NCBI GenBank assembly: GCA_002110485.1
Contig: MOWL01000067.1
Span: forward strand, 3,348,001 to 3,412,000
Length of the DNA: 64,000 nucleotides
From: Emergomyces orientalis
Taxonomy: Eukaryota; Ascomycota; Eurotiomycetes; Onygenales; Ajellomycetaceae
Direction: 5' to 3'
Within the stretch, counting starts at the first letter, position 1. Each line of letters opens with the position of its first letter. This document shows positions 1-11,890 of the stretch, in pieces. The notes under the pieces are model-generated. The model was given only the letters and a program-made list of their open reading frames with translations. It made no database searches and was not told where the DNA came from. The translations under genes and the position numbers were made by a program.

Positions 1-460
1 TATATATATATACATATGGTAGCAGGGATGGGGGATAGGAGGGGTTTGGACATATGATGGTCAGATCCTTGGTATGAATGACCAGAGAATGAGGTTGTAA
101 GTTCCCGGTGGGGAGAAAAAGATATATATGAGGGGGAATGATTCAATATCCTGAAGGAGACAATAGACGTTATCCCATGGGACGAAAAGCTGTATCGCTC
201 GCACGAGGGTTGGATTATTTGCCGCATTTCCCGTAGAGGTCGCAGAGACATTGTTGCTCGGACATGCAACTGCACGAAACAAACAGTTTTCAGTCAGTCA
301 TTCATTTAGCCCGCTGCGTAAAATAAAACAAAAAAATTGAATACAAAAACAATTGAAATAGAAAATTGATATAATATATAAAGCTCCACGCGAAAACGTG
401 AAGAAGATGGAAGAAAAGGAGAAGAAGGAAAAGGGGACCAAAAAAAATAATTTGGCCAAC
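1..460. other. 3' flank of the DUF3431 gene, no gene seen
   Basis: This AT-rich stretch lies downstream of the minus-strand DUF3431 gene and opens with a short TA run at 1-12. Short open frames on both strands show no family motif. It probably holds the 3' UTR and terminator of that gene. Confidence 0.5.
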
Positions 461-1421
461 TCACTGTACCGCCTCCTCCCCAAAATCTATATGCCAAACC
501 TTCTCAAACTCCCACCCAACATCAAAATCAAGCATCGGCTGGGACCCCGACAACACCCAGGTCCTCATCCGCACATAATCCGCCAACGGCCTCTGCAAAA
601 TTCGCTCCAGCGTCACCACCACCTGCGCACAGCATATCCCGCCAATTTCGTGTGGTACATCCTTCACATCATTGAGCCCAAACAATGTTGCATAGATATC
701 AGCAAAGTGCGCCTGGGTGTTGTTGCTCTCTATATCGAGAGTGGTCGGGTTGTGCGGGTTGACGCGGGTAGCGTCGCAACCCGGTTCGTGCCTACAGCGC
801 AGGTTCACGTACCCTCTCTTCCGGACGGTATCGAGGCGTAGGCCGCGGAGGACCTTGTCGTTGTAGTAGCGGATATCCTGTGCCATTGCTTGTTGTGGGC
901 GTGCATGAAGGCGACAATATCTGGGAGGTTTTGGTAATGGTCGACTATGAAGGTGAGGTAGGGCAAGGCTTCGCGGCCACGATTGGGTATGCGGAGGTCA
1001 TATCCTGGTTCGTTGTCGACGGTGTAGACGAAGGGGGTCCATCTATTTTTTCATTTAAATTTATTTTTAGAAGAAGGAAGCATGTAATTTAGCAACAAGG
1101 AAATCGGGTTATACATATATATATTTTTTCAGGTTGTTCATGGGGGTGTGAGTATACTAACTCTGGGATCATATCATATGCCCAACTCGCATTCTCCTCC
1201 ATTGTTTTGCCCAACACAATTGCATGTAGAACGCCGGGGGGATCCGGCTTAACAAGCTCTGCTGGCGGAGGCACCGAAGGCGCTTCCTCTGTAATTGGCT
1301 TCGGAGATCTCGGAATTTTGATATAGTATACAATACTCAGAGAAATGCATAGTAGCAACGCAAACAGCAGCAGCTTGTGTGAGCGGTGTCTAGCCGCAGG
1401 TTGACGGAGGCAGAGAAACAT
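461..1421 (-). pseudogene. DUF3431 type II membrane protein gene, frame broken twice
   Basis: Exon 1 (1158-1421) starts at MFLCLRQ and has a signal-anchor helix around residues 18-36, then a proline-rich stem and the family opening near ENASWAYDMIPEL. A GTATAC donor at 1157 leads to a TAG acceptor at 1043-1045. The next segment (about 880-1041) reads WTPFVYTVDNEP, then NRGREALPYLTFIVDHYQNL and FMHAHNKQWH. The last segment (461-880) reads QDIRYYNDKVLRGL, GYVNLRCRHEPGC, GGICCAQVVVTLER and WEFEKVWHIDFG. These blocks match DUF3431 in order, but they do not join. Splicing leaves one base too many before the WTPF codon, and one base is missing between QWH and QDI. As spliced, translation stops about 14 codons into exon 2. 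Either the gene is recently dead or the sequence has two one-base errors. DUF3431 proteins are fungal, probably secretory-pathway proteins of unknown activity. Confidence 0.75.
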
Positions 1422-3887
1422 CTGAGCCAGGGTCAGCCCATGCAGGAAGAGGGGGTGGAAATGTTCTCTCTGTTGCTCGGTTGCCCAGGAGCAATAGGAT
1501 CCGAAGAAATTGACCCGTGCACAAATTGTAATTGTTAGATGCGGATATAAAATATGGCACAGTTGCGCACACCGGAGTTTTTTAACTCTTTCGCACTGGA
1601 GAATAAATGAAGGAGCCCCTGGCCACAGGGAGCCTCGCAGGGGGTTGGCATTAAAGAAGTTGACATGAACTTGACGGGGGGAGGATACATGTTGGCTTTG
1701 TCAGAGGCATCCATCCGCCCTGTGTCAGAGGCATCCATTCGCCCGGCCCGATGTTATTCCTTTCATCTCTCAGGGTTATATAGCTCTCTGCAACGCACAC
1801 AAAGCATAGATAGAGAATCAAGCCAATATTACATTCCAACAGGCTTATCTTTTGACGCTTGAGGCTGCAGATTCAGTAGCAAAACACAAAGCTAATAAAA
1901 ATATTAGCAATGGCGAAGAGTCTACCAGCATCACGAGCGCGTGTGAAATAAGCAGCCGCCTGCAATTGAGGACATTGCTTGGCGTCAGAAAAAGGAAAGA
2001 TCCAGCGACACCAAGGGCAAACGAACAGATCTGTAGGGCCATCCATTTCGCGTTCAGGTTTTATTCGTTGGTCGGTTGTGGGCCATGTCAAACCTGGGGA
2101 GGCCTCCCCATTGGGATGGGGATCAGAGAAAGATCCCCTGTACCACCCGTCATTGAGAGTGGGTTGTGTCCGACTCTGGCACGTATCTTGATACGAGTAC
2201 CCAAAAGCGTTCCAGGGCGAGCAGAGAGCAGGATATCAGGCTGGTTCTAGCGTCAGTTAAGCTTCGCAGGAATTAAGTATTCTCGATCCACCCGGGGCCG
2301 GGTTGGTTGTCTTGCCATGTTTCAAGTTGCTTGCTCATTTGACACGTAACGAAGGCCGCGAGGTAGAAGAGCAGTGTCGAAAATAATATCTGGTCTTTTG
2401 GGTAGTTTGCTAGCTAATGGCAAGCGCATTGAGGATGTAATGAAAGGTAGGGAGGTTGGGTTGGGGGTTCCAAGGTTAGCATCCATTGGATCTATTCTAT
2501 CACGTGACTTGACGAGAGCGAACTTCTAGGCTTCTGGTAAAGTTCTAAGCAGCTTCTTTTTGATACCGAAACCCAGAGGAAGATCGCGGTAACATCTTTC
2601 GCACAATGCCGAGGGATATGCCTGCTAGTTTGTTAGCCCATAGCATACTGGTTCTAGGATAGAAAAGTGTCGATGTTCGATGTCCTTATGTCACCTAAAG
2701 CATCGTCCCATGGTCAAATCATATGTTGAAGGGTCTGTGGTGCGCTAAAATTTAACTACCGTGGAGCCTAAATTAGATTGAGATAGCTTCAAAAAGGACC
2801 ATTCATCTCACAGCAATTTATGCATCAATTTAGAGTGTTTCTCTTGGGGTTGGATCTGAGAATTGAAACAAACACTAAACTGAATTACTACCAATCTATA
2901 TGAGGAGTAGCGCAATAAATTATAATTTTCCCTTCTTTTAATATTCAACTTGAAGATAGCAGGCCTGTCTGTGTATATATTATCTGGATATTCAAGCTGA
3001 ATGTTCACAATATAAGCTTGATACAAATCAATAATATATATATAGGTTGAAAAAAGGAATCGAATAATGTTGACATGCTGGTGAGTTTTAATATAGAGAT
3101 TAAATAATTATTAATGCGTTGAGTTTACAGTGTGTCACTAAGGTTTCAAACTTATGACTAGGCACTGTAGTGGCGCTGGCAAGCTCACCATATTCAATAC
3201 AAAAAAATATATTGAATATATTTTGTAGATTCTTAGGTAGTATTTCTGGTTTTTTATGTATCAAACATTGGGAAATCAACTACTGAAGCTATTCCTTAAT
3301 TAACATAGGAGTACGGAGTAGTGTGGGCAGGAATTCAGTGATGTCTGTAATAAATTCCCGTTCAATTTACATAGGAAAAATGTTCGAAAATTTCAAGGCT
3401 TCTAAAAAAAAAAAAAGGTGGTCCTGGGTGTTTGTACGGTCCGTATCTGAGATATAGTTAAGTCCTGGGGAGCTGATGATGTGGTGGCGTCCTCCGAGCC
3501 CGTTGGATATTGGTCCTCGTACTCCGTATAGAGAGTCCAAACACGCGTCTCGGGGGCGGGTACGGGAAACAGCTCGGCTGCCGGTGTTAGATGGATCTGA
3601 GAGAAGCGCAGAACACACAACCTACTGAAGCCAAGTGATCCATGGATCAATTGCTCTGTAGCAGGGTCAATAATAGACGCTTATACAACTCAGATCTTCG
3701 CTACCTAATAAAGAAGAGTATCTACGCTCCAGCCTGGGGTGCCGCGGAGTGTTTATAATACTAAGGCAGACGTCTATTTATATCTAATTACGTCCCCAGG
3801 AAAGCTCTGGGCCCGTAGTACGTACCGCGCGCACATGCAAGGAATCAAAACCCCACTTCTTTGAATTCAATTGATATCCACATGTCT
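1422..3887. other. Long AT-rich intergenic region
   Basis: Nothing here translates into a recognisable protein on either strand. It should contain the promoter of the DUF3431 gene (right of 1421) and the 3' end of CWC24. A 22-24 base unit (cagaggcatccat core) occurs twice in tandem at about 1698-1745. From about 2800 to 3400 the sequence is very AT-rich, with short TATATA and poly-A runs. Confidence 0.5.
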
Positions 3888-5078
3888 CTATTCGCGTGCG
3901 TTCTCATTCCCTCCCTCCTCATCCCCATCCTCATCCTCATCCTCACTAACCTCTTCCCCATCCTCCCTCGCTTTATCCCTCCTCCTCCTCATCCGCTCCT
4001 TCTTCCTCTCAAGCAACCTACTCAACTTCTTCGCCGTATTAAACACCCCACCCGTCCCAGACCCACACGCCGCGCACGACGGATTCTTCCGATACCGCTG
4101 CAACGCACACCCTTCGCAGAAATAATGCCCGCACTTCGTAATAACCGGATTCTTATATGGTTTCTTGCAAATCACGCATGCGAACGGGATGTTCTCTAGT
4201 AGCTCGTCCTCATCATCCTCATCCTCATCCGCACCTTCGCCCCCACTGCCATTCGCGTTCGCATCCCCATATCCATATCCAGCTTTCGACGTCCGACTCG
4301 CAACCGTCCGCCCAACTACCTTCTTTCCCTTCGTTCCAATCTCCCAATCCCGATCTAGCTCCCAGCCCGCCTTGTAGTCCTCCCGGGCATGCAGGAACTT
4401 ACAACCATCTCCGAACCCGCAGTAGCCCGTTAGTTTGTAATCCTTGCAGACGTCCGGGGAGTAATCGGTGACCGTGATAGTTCTGATATTCGTGGGTGCC
4501 TTGATGGGGCCGAACTGCTTGATGGGGGCGTTGGGGTTCTTTTGGATGAAAGATTGATAATTTGCTGTGCCGCGGTATGTGCCGTCCGGGTCGGGGTTTG
4601 TTGTCGATGCAGTTGTTGATGTGGCGGTGGTAGGTTTGATTCTGGTATTGCCCAATAGGTTCTTCGCGCTTAGTGGTTGGTCGTCACCTTTGCCTCCTCC
4701 TCCTCCTCCTTCTCCTCCTCCTTCATCATCGAACCAGTTTGAATGTTTGGTTGCGTCGTTTGTCTGCGGGAGGGGGAGGCGTGGCGCGGCTGCGGCTGCC
4801 GAACCGCTAACACCGTTGTCATCATTGGCAGCAGCACCAGACCTCTGCCGCTGCGCGGCTGTAGTCGCTGAGGATGCGGTTACAGTGGCATTTTTGCGTC
4901 TGCGCTTGATGGTGCGTCCGCCTTCTTCGTCTGAGGCGGAATAGTCTGTGTCGGAGGCGGAGGAGTCTGAAGCAGGGGGTGGCGAGGGAGCTTTCTTGCG
5001 GAAGCTGGATTTTGCTTTGGCGGATCTCTTCTTAAATGAGACTTGGGGCGCGGTGTGTTCTATCTGTGCTTCGTCCAT
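3888..5078 (-). CDS. CWC24: Pre-mRNA-splicing factor Cwc24 (CCCH + RING)
   Basis: An intronless 396-residue protein. The first 200 residues are low-complexity and basic or glycine-rich, with a conserved patch NYQSFIQKNPNAPIKQFGPI at 173-192. A CCCH zinc finger follows with C211, C220, C226 and H230. After an acidic linker (284-295) comes a C3HC4 RING finger with C301, C304, C316, H318, C321, C324, C335 and C338. The tail is a basic helix followed by an acidic run. This CCCH-then-RING order with the FGPIKAP lead-in is that of Cwc24/RNF113, a nuclear spliceosome factor that acts around the first catalytic step and may act as an E3 ligase. All metal ligands are present. The acidic tail and linker are encoded by CTCATC-type repeats that could vary in length. 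The next gene, apsA, is divergent, and the two share the 5.1-7.0 kb interval. Confidence 0.93.
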   Translation of the reverse strand: MDEAQIEHTAPQVSFKKRSAKAKSSFRKKAPSPPPASDSSASDTDYSASDEEGGRTIKRRRKNATVTASSATTAAQRQRSGAAANDDNGVSGSAAAAAPRLPLPQTNDATKHSNWFDDEGGGEGGGGGGKGDDQPLSAKNLLGNTRIKPTTATSTTASTTNPDPDGTYRGTANYQSFIQKNPNAPIKQFGPIKAPTNIRTITVTDYSPDVCKDYKLTGYCGFGDGCKFLHAREDYKAGWELDRDWEIGTKGKKVVGRTVASRTSKAGYGYGDANANGSGGEGADEDEDDEDELLENIPFACVICKKPYKNPVITKCGHYFCEGCALQRYRKNPSCAACGSGTGGVFNTAKKLSRLLERKKERMRRRRDKAREDGEEVSEDEDEDGDEEGGNENARE

Positions 5079-7045
5079 GCTGTGTATTGGCTTGGATGTT
5101 GCTTCGATGCGCTGTCGTGGGATGCCGTGTTGTTCTTGGTTAGAGCTTCAGAAGCCAACGTCTGGCGACAAAAGCATCTGAGATCTGCTCGCCAAGACAT
5201 TTTCTCCACGTGATACAATCTTGGCATATTATGACTAATCCCGAACGCGGGAACTGGGTTTTGTTTAGTGTGAAACGCGCCGTCATGTTTGTTTACATCA
5301 CGGTACAGAGCGGTAATGAGAGTGTATTCTTTGAGGATGCATCTCTGGCGATTATATTATATGGGAAAGGGCCCAGGAATTCTTAGGAGTGATTCAATAA
5401 GAATATTTGGAGGAGAGGAGCAGGCAATAGTTGCTGGTAGCACTGTTGATCGATAGTTGTGTCAAACTCTTTTTAACTCCGCTGTTTGTTGATCTTTAGG
5501 AATTTGTCGCCAGTTATTGTTGGTCGGACAGTGGGACGGCAAGCGCCGCAATTTTCAGGCTTGCATACACTCAGTCCTCACTCGTGTGAATCATATACTA
5601 GTAGCAGCATTCAATTGCAATCCAAAGCAACTTGGAAATGTGTCATGATGATGCTGCTGTTGTGGCCAAGAGGATGGTATATTTTTGTAGGGGGACAGGC
5701 AATTGATGTATGCGGGTGGTACCTGGGTATCCATGCATGTATTGTGGAGGTCCTTAATGCCCCTAATAATAAACGAACGAAATTGGGCGTAGGAAGAGAA
5801 GAGGAAAGGGGAATAAAAATAAAAAAAAGGGAGCAAAGGAAAAGGGAACATCCGCCTAGGCAAACTAAGTCGGAGCGTCATCTTGTTATTTTTTTTCTTC
5901 TCTTTCTTCTCTTCCTTTTCTTCTTTTTTCCCTCTTCATCCCCACCTTATGAACACGGCCAGCAGGTCGTGGAAAAAAGAATCGCATATCCCAAACAGTT
6001 TTCTATTTTAATGAGGTTATAAGAAGCTGTGTGCGTGGGTGATCAGTCATTCTTTTGGTTTTTTCTTTTTTGTTGTTTTTTTTAATTTAATTATTTACTG
6101 GCTTAGTTATTTGTTTACTTTTGCCCTCTATCGTTTTTTATGTTAATACATACATTTTCTCTTCGTTTCGTACTCCGTACCTATTGATTTATTGTTGATC
6201 ATATTTTTTTTTTTAATCCCCTAATACACCCCTCCCATATACTATTTACCCCCCCGTTTTCCTTCGTACAACGTGCCAGCTTTTTTATTGATATTCTTTT
6301 TTTACTTTTCCCTGTTTTCATATTCTACGTGTGTGTGTCTGCGAGTTTCTGCCTGTTTGTTGTACCCCTTGTTCCAACCCGCAATCCAAAACAACCAAAA
6401 CGCGTTACCGTACCACCAGTACCCAATCCCAAGCGCAAGCCCACAACTGGGCCCCCGTCAACAAATCATCTCCCCCCAAGGCCAACACACTACGCCACCA
6501 TCTGGCCCTCTTCACAATTCTCGTCGGCGCACGCTGCTCTCCGCATCCCACTGTTCTCCACCCTCGTCAGACATCGCAGTCTCGTCGTCAAGAATAAGGT
6601 CCTACCTTGGTATTAGGTACAGCGTAGGACCCTCAGCAGGGTCGGGGTGAACCGCCCATTTCGCTCATTTTTCTTCCACAACAAACCTCCTCCGCCTTCC
6701 CCCACGTCAATTGTGCTGCTCTGTTGTTTACCGTCGCGGGAGGAACAGGTTGCTTCGTCTTCCACGTAAGCGGTGATTGCGAGATGTGGTTGCACCTTTA
6801 AAAGGCATAAACCAAAATTAACGACAAAGCGAAAGTCAAAAAGAAACCGCGAAGAAACGGAGAAGCACGCTCCTTCGAACGATATCTATTACTAGTTTTG
6901 ATAATTTGGTTTTTTGGCGTGACTCCGTTGCCTCCCCCCCCCCCCCTCCCATTTGGTAACAGGCCCGTTTGTCCACGTTTGCCAACCAACAGCAGCAACA
7001 CCCGTCATCGTCGACCACCTGGGTGCAGCATATCCGTTGTCCGCA
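5079..7045. promoter_or_regulatory. Divergent CWC24/apsA promoter region and long apsA leader
   Basis: This interval separates the start of CWC24 from the start of apsA. A CACGTG palindrome lies near 5208. From about 5880 to 6350 the plus strand is strongly T/C-rich, and further CT-rich sequence and a C-rich tract (about 6931-6949) follow, typical of fungal core promoters and leaders. A GTAAGC donor-like site at 6766 and a TAACAG acceptor at 6957-6962 could define a 197-base 5' UTR intron. Short open frames here show no protein motif. Confidence 0.45.
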
Positions 7046-10000
7046 ATGGATGACCCGTTCGTCTCCAACCCCGGCCCAACCGGAGTGCAACCCCAACAAC
7101 GCGAGTCTCATCGATATTCCTCATTTGGCTCGCAGCTCTATACTCTCAATGCCTCCTCACCGTCACAGGTGAAGCGTGCTCTTGAGGCCCATCTAGCAGA
7201 GACCGAACGAAGGCTGGAAGATGCATCGAAGCTGGGCACCGCACTTGTGCAGCAGCAAAAGGACCTTTCGGACAAATTGAAGGAGATTGAACACCAGCAG
7301 GACGAGGGTGAAATCGGGCCGGAGTTACGGAGGAAACTGGCGGATTTGGAGAAGGAATATAATGATATCGGGCGGGAGACTGCTCGTGTGTCATTGGGCC
7401 CCAAGCCCCGGCTTGCTCCTACTGATGAAGATGGGCAGGGAACCCCTTCATTTGATGGTCGGGTAAGTACTTCATCTAGTCTTGAACCAATGGATTTTCC
7501 TTTTTTCCTTGAACGAATACATATTTAAATTTTTATTGGTGAGTTTTGATTTAATTTGTGAAATTTTTCGCTTTTGTTGTTATACATATATAGCACCCTG
7601 CTAGTCCCGCCGTGCTCTCTAGCCAAGCCACCAGTTCACCTACAAAGATAAGTGTGCCGTCGAGAAGGCAACGGAACCAACAATCCAGTCGAGTACACGA
7701 CATCGAATTCGCGACGGAAATTAGTACGTCATTGCTGGCCCAAGTCCGCCAATTACAGGGCCTTCTTGGAGAGCGGGACGAAACGATCAAGAGTATCAAT
7801 CTGGAGAAGTCCAGGCTTGAACTTGAAGCAGAAGCCTTTACTCAGCGTCTACGCGCTCTCGATGATAATGAACAGCGTTACAAGGACGAGAATTGGAGGC
7901 TCGAAACCCAGACACAGGAACTACTCGCCGCCGCCAAGGAAGCGGCTGCTAGGGAGGAGAGGTTGAAAGCAAGTCTGAATACGGCCAATGCAGAGAAAAC
8001 CAAAGCCCAGCGAAAGCTTGACGAGTTGAAACAAGTCAATGAGAAACTCATTGAAGATAATACAGCTACGCAGAAGACCTACGATTCCGAGCTCCATATT
8101 CTTCGAAGGAATGTCCACGTTGGAGATACCGAGAGAAATACTCTCCAGCAGAAGGTTGAGGAACTCACTAACCAGAATCAAGAGCTGGCCAAGGCTGTCG
8201 CTGCGAAACTTCGGCAACATGACGCGGAGGACGCCAGAGACGTAGCTCCGCTGGATGAGGATGATGTAATGGACGAGGCCACCCCAGAAAATTCCCCCCC
8301 TCCGTCTCCAAGTAAGGCTACCCCTCGGCATGGACATTTGGAATCTGAGACGCTGAAAAGCTCTCTACACCACGCTCACCGTATGATCCAGAACCTGAAG
8401 AGCAATATCCATCGTGAAAAGACTGAAAAGATTGAACTCAAGCGTATGCTTCAGGAGGCCCGAGACGAGATTGAACAGCGGCGTGTGGAGACAACAGCTC
8501 CGTCCAGCGCCAACAAGCGCCAGAAGGGCAAACAAGATGTGTTCAAGAAGCCTCCCCGGCCAGAAATGCTTGGTGCCAGGCGGGGCTTTGCCGAAATTGA
8601 AATCGAGGAGCCAGACTGGGAAGACCATACCATTGAAGCAAGCCCCACGAGGAAACCGTCTGGAAGATTCAATACTTTCCCATCATCTGGTCACTCTCGC
8701 ACTGAATCTGTTGATGCGAGTGACGCATATCAAACCGCAAATGAAACGGAGGACGCCTTCGAAACTGCCAATGAGCGGGAAAATGCCACTGAGAGCGATG
8801 CCTTCCAAACCGTTGCTGAAAGCCTAGCGGGAGATTCAAGCGAAGAGGAGCTTACCGAAACCGAAAGTCGTTCAGGACCCGCCACAACCGTCAGGAGTAA
8901 AAAACCGTTAAGGCTATCTACAGCGAAACCTGGCGATCGGACGTCATTCATGAGCACTGCATCGACATCAGACGAGGAATTTGACGACAATGATTCGCGC
9001 ACTCCCATTCAGATGCAGCCTCAGCAGCGCTACAGACTGAAAATGCATCGCGGTCGACGTGGACGAGCTTCTGGAGATGTTGGCATGGCCCCCGAGAGTG
9101 GCAATTTGAGTGCACAAAACTCGCCTGCTACCAGCTTCTCTCAGGGCCGCCCTCAAATAATCCCATCTGGGCAGAGCCTTTTTGCGGAATTGGAGGAGCT
9201 TAATGGGCCAGACAGCGGTAGCGATTTTGGAACCCCTCATCGTTCAACTACAGCATCTCAAACTTCTACACCAAATCTTTCTAGTTTCATCGACCAACGA
9301 CGGCAGTCCGAGGCACCTAGCACATACTCTGTGACCAAGGTAATGGTAGATTCTGGAATGATGACAGAGCCGTGGGAACCTTCTCAACCGGCGCCCGATG
9401 TCGTAGTTCCATTGACACCCGTAGAACCAGAGACAATCCACTCCGACAATATTATCGCTGCAGCGCCCAAGGATGTAGCGGAATTCGTCGACTCTGCGAC
9501 GCAGTACACACCACAAAAGGAATCGGCAACTGGCACCAGCGATCTCCCTATCGCCCTCGATACTCCGCCTAAGACAATATGGGATGGACCTATCACCGAA
9601 AACCATCAACAGAAGCAATCTGCCAAGAAAGAGCCTCCAGCTTTGACTCGGTCGCCTCCCTTGGAGTTGTGCATTTCGCCGATTGTATCTGAAGAAACAA
9701 CTCCAGTTGCTCCTATTGTAGACGACAAGACCCTGCCGCCACAATCTACACCTCAGTTAAATATATCCTCAATCGCTTATGAGGAAACTCACCCTGTAGC
9801 TGTTCCCGCGACAGCCATCATACCACCCAATCCCTTGGAGCTTGCGTTTTCACCAATCCAAACTGAGACAACGGAACCATTGCAGCCAGTCTCATCAGAA
9901 CTTATTGAGAAGCCAAGTCAGCAGCTTCAGATTTCGTCGATTTTCACGGAAGAGACGAGACCGGTGGAACCGCAACTATTGCGTGGAGTGGTGGCACAAG

Positions 10001-11890
10001 CTAGCCTATTCCAAAAGGAGGATGTTGACCATGCTGAGGCCTCGTCAGAAAGACCCAATACTGCTGTACATGCCAACGGAGTTCCGGATCACCGCATCGT
10101 CGGTTTCAAATCCGTGGATGTCGGTACTGATCCCATTTCTCCTAATAATCCGCCTGCCGACGAATCCGTTGAACCGATCGATAGCAAAGAGGAGAAAGAT
10201 ATTGCAGCGCGCCCGTTTACCAACAATATTTTCAGTCAAATTGTCCATAGCTCCGTTACACCGCAACCTGAATCACTAGTCCCATACATTCCAGTTGCGA
10301 CTACCGAACATGCAGCCCAGACAATACTTACGGCAAACCAGATCGATATGCTCCTTGTGGAGCGCTCGTCTCGTCGCTCTGTTCCTTCCGTGGGAGTTGA
10401 CTCAGATGGTAACCAACAACTCGTGGACAGCGCTCCCAATTCTCCCTCTACACCAAAAGCGAGACCTCTATATACCGCCCAAAAGGATACACCCCAGCCT
10501 CCCCAAACCGTCGTCAAACGCCCTGGAAGTGCTAGCAGCCAACGACGCGGTTCAACGACGGCCTATCCCCCGTTGCCCGCCGACCATAAACAAGCCATTG
10601 CTGCTGCAACCCAACGAGTATCTTTAGAAACCCCGGTCTCTGGAACGATGGGACCACCACTCGCCCCTGCTTCTGCCTATCGCACCAACGCCCAAACCCG
10701 ACCACGCACTCCGAATGAGCAAGCTTCAAGTATCAAGAATGGTGTCACGTCCCGTGCCCATACTCGACGCAGTAGTCAAATATCGCGCCGCTCATCGGTA
10801 TCCTCTTTCGCGTCGGAACTCGACATGCGGTTCAACATCGGCAAAACAGGATATCCTTTCGAGTCTGGGACCGATCCCCGCATGATCCAAGCTATCACTC
10901 AGACCATGATCGGAGAGTTTCTTTGGAAGTACACGCGTAGGACTGGTCGATCTGATGTATCGAGTAGTAACCGCCATCAGCGGTATTTCTGGGTCCATCC
11001 ATACACTCGAACTTTGTACTGGAGCGACCAGGACCCACAAGCGGCTGGGAAATCGCAACATAAAGCGAAGAGCGTCGCCATTGAAGCAGTCCGCGTGGTC
11101 AACGACGATAACCCATACCCTCCTGGATTGCACCGCAAAAGTCTCGAGATTGTCACTCCCGGTCGTACGGTGAAATTCACAGCATCGACAAGCCAAAGAC
11201 ACGAAACGTGGTTCAATGCACTGTCATATCTTCTTTTGAGAACCGCTGGCGAAGAGGCTGCAGGCGAACAAGGCGACACCCTAAACTCCGACGACATCGA
11301 TGAATTTAACCCGGCATACAGATCAATGTCCCGTCCTGGTGGATCGCACATGTCCGTTGCCTCACGAACAAGCCGGAATGCACGAACTTACTCGAAACAG
11401 TATCCGGAGCCCACGTTAACCGTTAGACACCCTGCGACACCTGGCCGTGCATCCCCCGCCTTATCCAGCGGCGGCAACTCCGCTGCACGTGTCGACCAAG
11501 CGCGTCACGGCTCCGTATCCCGCCTTAGCACGATGTTTAGAAATTCAGGCGTGTCGGAGACCTTTTCAAGCCGGCGGAGTAGGTATGGTCATGCCAGGGG
11601 TAGCATAGATAGCACCAGCGCTGCGGAGCGGGATAGTGCGGAAGATTTGAGACAGGTCATTGAAAAACAGGAGATGGAAGCAGATCGGTTGGAGAATGTG
11701 CGGGCGTGTTGTGATGGTAAGATTTAATTTTTTTGGTTTTTCTCTCTTCTATCATTTTTTGAGAACTCCAAAAAGCCAAGTATCGTACTAAATTTTCGAT
11801 TTTTTCTGTGTTTTAGGCAAACATGATGTCAGCTCCCTGTCGAGGACAAGCAGATATAGCTCAAGGGCCAGCTCGCACAAACACGGATAG
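7046..11890 (+). CDS. apsA: ApsA/Num1-type cortical nuclear-positioning protein, PH domain
   Basis: Exons 7046-7462, 7594-11716 and 11817-11890 give 1537 residues. Both introns have good GTAAG donors, and the second has a TACTAA branch site. The start MDDPFVSNPGP is preferred over an in-frame upstream ATG at 6953. Coiled coil covers about residues 36-125, 176-346 and 389-436. The middle is acidic and serine/threonine-rich, with four diverged repeats at about 828-940. A basic RRSSQISRRSS stretch precedes a PH domain at about 1238-1355 (GEFLWKYTRR to WFNALSYLLLRT). The last 25 residues come from a 74-base exon. This is the layout of Aspergillus ApsA and yeast Num1, which bind plasma-membrane phosphoinositide through the PH domain and anchor dynein for nuclear migration. 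The repeats correspond in position to the Num1 central repeats but are few and degenerate. Confidence 0.92.

Noticed and set aside
398..841. 147-residue plus-strand open frame
   Set aside because: It lies opposite the DUF3431 C-terminal exon and is its antisense shadow; it has no motif of its own.
5486..6022. 178-residue plus-strand open frame upstream of apsA
   Set aside because: Composition is low-complexity, with a phenylalanine run from T-rich DNA. It has no motif and lies in the apsA leader region.
6613..7111. Minus-strand frames in the apsA leader
   Set aside because: They overlap the real start on the other strand, contain glycine runs from the C-rich tract and carry no family signal.
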